A stretch of DNA of 64,000 nt, from contig CP002295.1 of NCBI GenBank assembly GCA_000238975.1, positions 124,001 through 188,000 on the forward strand. Direction: 5' to 3'. The notes beneath the pieces were generated by a model. The model was given only the letters and a program-made list of their open reading frames with translations. It ran no database searches and was not told the DNA's origin. A program made the position numbers and the translations under genes. Below, one piece after another: positions 58,986-64,000 of this stretch (the first letter of the stretch is position 1; every line of letters starts with the position of its first letter). The DNA comes from Serratia symbiotica str. 'Cinara cedri'. GTDB lineage: Bacteria > Pseudomonadota > Gammaproteobacteria > Enterobacterales > Enterobacteriaceae.

Positions 58986-60270
58986 ATAAAATTTTATAAT
59001 CTTAAAGATCATAATGAGCAAGTAAGTTTTATGTAAGCAATGAAAGAGGATTTAGGCAAACAGCAAGGTTTATTTTTCTTATTAGATTTACCAACATTCA
59101 CAATGACTCACATTGAGCAATTGTTAGAGCAAGATTTTATTACTCGTAGTTATCATCTTTTATCAATATTCATCGATGATGAAGTGCCTAAAAAGGTCTT
59201 ATATATAATATGTAAAAGCTATGTTTACATTCCTGGTTTCAGTAGTTCAAGTAGCTCAGGATATAGCTTGTCTTGAGTTGTTCTATGGCTTGACTCTAGC
59301 GTTTAAATATTTTAGTGGTCGTCTTATTGCGTAGCTACTATCGCACGTGATCAGAGATGAGTCAGTAAGTATTTTAACCGCCCTTCCGGTGATATGTGAG
59401 CTGCTGTAGTGGGTACTTTCTATGGTTTACAAAACATACAGGTTGTGATCCTTTACCTGTGGAGTGAAATTAGTTCACTGCAAGAAAAGTTCTTCTGCAT
59501 GTGAGGTAGTAATATATACACTGTATCAATAGACGGCGATTTTGATGCCTACTAGGCGTTAGTAAAGTAAGATTTTGATGATTAAGAGTTCAAAGTATTG
59601 CTATACTTAAATTCCGCTAACTCTATTAATATTAGTCGTTTGATAGCGCAAATGTGTTATTACTTTGACGCTGTAGCGCAGTTACTAAAGGATGCGCGTA
59701 AGCAGTTAGTTATTTCTATAGCTAGTGGTAATTTCGGTGATTTGACTTCCGGCCTTTTAGCTAAATCACTAGGTTTGTCAGTAAAGCGCTTGATTTTGCT
59801 ACTAATGCCAACGATACTATGCTATTACTTTTAAGTAATGGTTTACGGCAGCCTCGTCCCACAATTATAACATTATCTAATTCTATGGATATTAGTCAAT
59901 TGAGCAATTGGCCTAGAGTAGAAGAGTGGTACTGTCGTAAAGTTTGGTTATTATCAAAGTTAGGATGTACAACGGTAAGTGATGAATCTACTAAAAATAC
60001 TTTGTGTGAGTTAGCTAAAAGTGGTTATATTTCTGAGCCCCATACTGCTATGGCATATCGCGTTTTGCGTGATCAATTATTGCAAGGGGAATTTGGCTTA
60101 TTCCTTGGTACTGCGCATCCATCTAATTTTAAATATAGTGCAGAAAGTTGATCCTTGGACAAAAAAATACCGTTGCCTCAATTTCTTTCTTTGCGCATTA
60201 ATTTGCCTCTATTATTACATCAATTACTAGCTAATTTTAACGAACTACGTAAGTTTTTTATTACTGTTAG
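58986..60270 (+). pseudogene. thrC: thrC (threonine synthase), decayed
   Basis: Begins at about 58986 with ATA in place of the start ATG, then KFYNLKDHNEQVSF, matching ThrC. Further pieces: GKQQGLFFLLDLPTFTMTHIEQLLEQDFITRS (59055-59155), LNSANSINISRLIAQMCYYFDAVAQLL (59600-59690), SGNFGDLTSGLLAKSLGL, NWPRVEEWYCRKVWLLSKLG, LGTAHPSNFKYSAES, and the end NFNELRKFF near 60258. The PLP-binding region (about 59250-59400) is not readable. Lost start codon, stops and frameshifts make it non-functional. Confidence 0.93.
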
Positions 60271-61085
60271 CCTGAAACTTTTTATAGCTAGGTTCTATAA
60301 TATGCATCTTTGATCTTTGTTTTGTTGAATGGCTATACTTAATAAGTATAGTTTTATAAATTACGTTCTAATAGTAGTTAGGATTGAATATATGAATTAT
60401 TTATTTATTATAATCAAGTGCATTGGTTAATATGCGCTTATATACGCTTATTGCTTGGTAATTGTCTTTCTTTTAATTAATAAACTTTGTCTTAATCATG
60501 TCGCTGTGTAATGTTACTAATATGCAATATTTATTACAGGTTGAATTGATTGACTAATTATTTTTTTTATCATTAGAGTTGGTTTAGTGTTTTAGTTATG
60601 CCCTAGTTTTAGTAATTTATATATTTTCATATTATTATCTATAGTATATGTTAGTTGCTTATTTATAATTAATTGTTAGTTGCTTGATAAAGTGTATTGT
60701 GACGCTAGTATCTCATTAATGTTAATTATGCTAGTAATTTATACATACTTACGTTATAGCATGGTAACCTTGATGCGTTATGATGTGCATTTAGTAGGTT
60801 TAGGTAATAGATTATGGTGTATGTAATTTTATCTTGGCGCAAGATGTTATAATCTAGTATTACTAATTAGTATTAGTATGTATTTTTGTTAAAATACATA
60901 TATTAGTAGCTAATGGTATCGTCAGCAATAAGATAGTTATATATAAGTAATTGACCATAAAAAACATATCTGTGCCAAAGGAGTACTTATTTTAATTTTT
61001 ATCTAATATTTCTGTTTTTGTCATTTAAGAAGGTATAATTAAATAATGCTAAAATTATACTCATACATAATGAGAGAATGCCAAC
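60271..61085. other. Non-coding spacer between thrC remnant and talB
   Basis: About 800 AT-rich bases. E. coli has yaaX, yaaA and yaaJ here. None was recognised. The talB promoter must lie near its right end but is not clear. Confidence 0.5.
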
Positions 61086-62039
61086 ATGATTAATAAATTA
61101 ACATCTTTGCGCCTTTTAAATAAAGTAGTTGCAGATACGAGTGATATTGCAGCAATAAGATTATATCAGCCACAAGATGCTACTACTAATCCTTCATTAA
61201 TTCTTAATGCAACCCAAATTCCTGAATATCGTAAATTAATTGATCAAGCTATTGCCTGGGCGTGTGAGCAGAGTAGTGACCCAGAGCAACAGATTATTGA
61301 TGCCGCTGACAAGCTAGTAGTTAATATTGGTTTGGAGATACTAAAGTTAATACCAGGTCGTATTTCCACTGAAGTTGATGCGCGTTTATCTTATGATACG
61401 AGAGCTAGTATCGCTAAGGCAAAACGTCTAATTAAGTTATACAATCAAGCTGGTATTAGCAATAATCGTATTTTAATTAAATTAGCATCTACTTGGCAAG
61501 GCATTCGAGCTGGAGAGCAATTAGAAAAAGAAGGTATTAACTGTAATCTAACGTTGATATTTTCTTTTGCACAAGCACGCGCCTGTGCTGAAGCTGGCGT
61601 TTATTTAATTTCTCCATTTGTTGGTCGGATTCTTGATTGGTATAAAGCAAATAATGATCAGAAAGAATTTCTTTCACATGAAGATCCAGGTGTGGTATCC
61701 GTTACTGAGATTTATAATTATTATAAACAGCACGGTTATAATACTGTAGTAATGGGTGCTAGCTTTCGTAATATAGATGAGATTATTGAGCTAGCTGGCT
61801 GTGATTGCTTAACAATCGCTCCAGTTTTACTAAAAGCGCTAAAAGAAAGTGAAGGTATAATAAAGCGTAAATTATTTTATATCGGTGAAGTAAAGGCGCG
61901 CCCGGCTGCATTAACTGAATCTGAATTTTACTGGCAGCATAATTTAGACCCAATGGCAGTTGAGAAACTTACTGATGGTATTCGTAAGTTTGCTTTAGAT
62001 CAGAGAAAATTGGAGCAGATGATCGCTGCTCTGCTATAA
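61086..62039 (+). CDS. talB: Transaldolase B
   Basis: Pentose-phosphate enzyme that moves a dihydroxyacetone unit between sedoheptulose 7-phosphate and glyceraldehyde 3-phosphate. 317 residues, the same as E. coli TalB, aligned end to end. [11 protein letters not shown] gives Asp17, [12 protein letters not shown] gives Glu96, and [13 protein letters not shown] gives the Schiff-base Lys132. The ATG at 61086 is preceded by GAGAG. It follows thr in the E. coli order (thrABC ... talB). Confidence 0.97.
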   Translation: MINKLTSLRLLNKVVADTSDIAAIRLYQPQDATTNPSLILNATQIPEYRKLIDQAIAWACEQSSDPEQQIIDAADKLVVNIGLEILKLIPGRISTEVDARLSYDTRASIAKAKRLIKLYNQAGISNNRILIKLASTWQGIRAGEQLEKEGINCNLTLIFSFAQARACAEAGVYLISPFVGRILDWYKANNDQKEFLSHEDPGVVSVTEIYNYYKQHGYNTVVMGASFRNIDEIIELAGCDCLTIAPVLLKALKESEGIIKRKLFYIGEVKARPAALTESEFYWQHNLDPMAVEKLTDGIRKFALDQRKLEQMIAALL

Positions 62040-64000
62040 TTTTACTTAGTTATTCAATTAATATAGCAATTTTTGTATTTTTTAAGGTTTGCAGCAAGGG
62101 GATAGTATTTTGATGTTTAAGAAATTTAGGCCATGGGAATAGTGCAGCAATGAAAATGATTAGGAAATTCATGGAAGAGGTGGCTATGCTAAGCTGCGTA
62201 TTTAATTTAAGAAAATATTTGGATACTTATATTGTGTTACATAAATAATGTAAATAAGAAAAAATAATATGTAGGTTAATTAAAGTATAGTAGTGATTGT
62301 TCTTTATTACTTAAAGTTATTATTAACCTAAAGTGCAATATTTTATGACGGCGGTAGATATTACTAATGAATCTTTTATGTATTCGCGCAACCTTCTTTG
62401 GTAGTTTATATTTGCCATGATATTTATTAAATAAAATAACCATCTAATTAGAATGTATTATTATAATTTTAGGTAGCGATATTATCATAGTGGAAACTTA
62501 TTTCATTTTCAGTAAATGTTGATCTTGAATATAGGTATTACAAAAAAAATAATGTAAAGTAGTTTATTATCGATCTCTCATTAGTTGTTATTTGTTTTTA
62601 ACTGCTAGTTTTTTTGTTCTTTCCGTTTGCTGTATAATATATTGGGTTAGCTAGATATTAATATGGTCTGGATCTTATTAAATAAATGCATTAAATAAGA
62701 TCCATTATTAAAAAAATTAATATTCTTATGTTAGAGTATTATGTAATATGGGTAATACAATTTTAGTATTATTAACATGAGTGCTAAAATATATTAAGTG
62801 AATATTGGTATTATTAAAGGATGATTTAGGTAATGTGTGAGTATATAGTATTTTGTAGTGCACTGGTATTGTACCTTAATGTCGAAGATATTATTTAAAA
62901 TGGTATGGTCAGTGGTAATAATGTGTTATGTTATTTTTATTTACAGTAAGGTAATTTTTTAAATTTTAGTTGTAAGTAAACATGTAATATAGTGGTTATT
63001 ATGCAGGTATCATGTTTAGTTAGTAGGTGCGTTTAAATAGTTTATTAGAAAATAACACTGCTTAAGTGAACAGCATGGTATAAATAAAATAGTTTAATTA
63101 GGTAAGATCTTTAATTAAGAGCAGTAATATAACCTGTATTGTTAATTGTAAATGATTAATGGAAATTTAGTTATTTATTTTATTAGTAATGAATGAAACT
63201 TAGTAGTAAATAGAGCCTTACAGAAAAAATATTTATCGCTAAGTATGTAAGACAATTTTTATTGTTAATAATACTATTAATAAAATAATTTATAGATAAA
63301 ATATATAGTTAATGATTTTTGTATAGACATCTATGATCGTTATTTGTATTTTCACTCCCAAGAAAGTTTGTGCCTACAATAGTAATTATTTTTAAATTAA
63401 TAAAATCACTATAAGTACTATAAAATAACAATGTTAGTTGGGAAATATATTTATTGATAGCTAGAAGTTAACAGTATTAATGATATTATGGATAATCATG
63501 TAATTACTCTTTGATGTTAATATGACTACTATACTTTAGTATAGTAGTCATATAATATATTTTATATTAATTAGCAGAAAAAAGACTGATATTTTATATT
63601 AGTATTGTAATAACAAAGTTATATCTTTATATCTTGCTTAGTTTATTGGCAGCAGTAATTAACTTTTAGTATTGCTGTAAATAATAGTGCCTAGTATATC
63701 TAATCCTATTAAATGATATATGTGTTTTATTAGAGATATATCTATTTAATTAGGTATAGAAAGTACTTATATTTATTATAATTTAACTTAATATAATATT
63801 AACGTAGTATATTACAATTAAATATATAATATTAACTTATAAAATAGGTGTCAATATTAATGGTATTAACCTTAGTATTTAAAAGTATAGTAGTATAGAA
63901 ATTGCTAATGACATCATCATTATAAAAAATCTATTATGATATTAATAATAATTTTATCTATTAATAGTTTATACTAAGTATACTATTAGTAAAATATATT
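62040..64000. other. 2-kb AT-rich desert at the right end
   Basis: No gene, tRNA or repeat of note. In E. coli mog and further genes toward dnaK follow talB; nothing of them was recognised here. Confidence 0.6.

Overview
The window looks like a piece of the chromosome of a host-restricted insect endosymbiont in the Enterobacterales, probably Sodalis- or Serratia-allied. This rests on three things seen here: very AT-rich DNA; about 28 intact genes that align almost end to end with E. coli proteins but fill only about 43% of the window (hand sum); and decaying gene fossils lying at the positions where E. coli has the intact gene. Species cannot be settled by eye. Low-coding, AT-rich co-symbionts of mealybugs and Serratia symbiotica of aphids are both compatible. 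No insertion sequence, phage, CRISPR array or rRNA gene was seen.

Region 1 (about 0.2-30 kb) follows the 94-96 min region of E. coli: epmA, mscM-psd (minus), rsgA fossil, orn, tsaE-amiB, mutL fossil, miaA, hfq, hflX fossil, hflK-hflC, purA, nsrR fossil, rnr-rlmB, the rpsF-priB-rpsR-rplI operon with its promoter and a probable S6:S18 leader, a 3.9-kb desert, then cysQ. Region 2 (31.2-41 kb) has efp (minus) and epmB (plus) back to back, then groL-groS (minus) with a sigma-32-type promoter and a terminator, a 5.3-kb desert, and tRNA-Phe. The order matches E. coli efp-to-pheU but is inverted relative to region 1. Region 3 (42.8-49.6 kb) has two LPS-core glycosyltransferase genes (wabH, wabG), a WalW-like deacetylase gene and an EamA exporter gene. 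Region 4 (55.3-62 kb) is the thr operon and talB. The thr promoter, a possible leader peptide, the attenuator hairpin and the aspartokinase half of thrA are intact. The homoserine dehydrogenase half of thrA, thrB and thrC are pseudogenes. The rest is AT-rich DNA with short tandem duplications.

Physiology implied: EF-P and both enzymes that beta-lysylate it (EpmA, EpmB) are kept together. The envelope is maintained (Psd, AmiB, MscM, LPS outer core). RNA processing is well kept (Hfq, Orn, RNase R, MiaA, TsaE, RlmB). Threonine can no longer be made from aspartate through this operon, but aspartyl phosphate for lysine/diaminopimelate still could be. Loss of mutL fits the many slippage-type duplications in the deserts.
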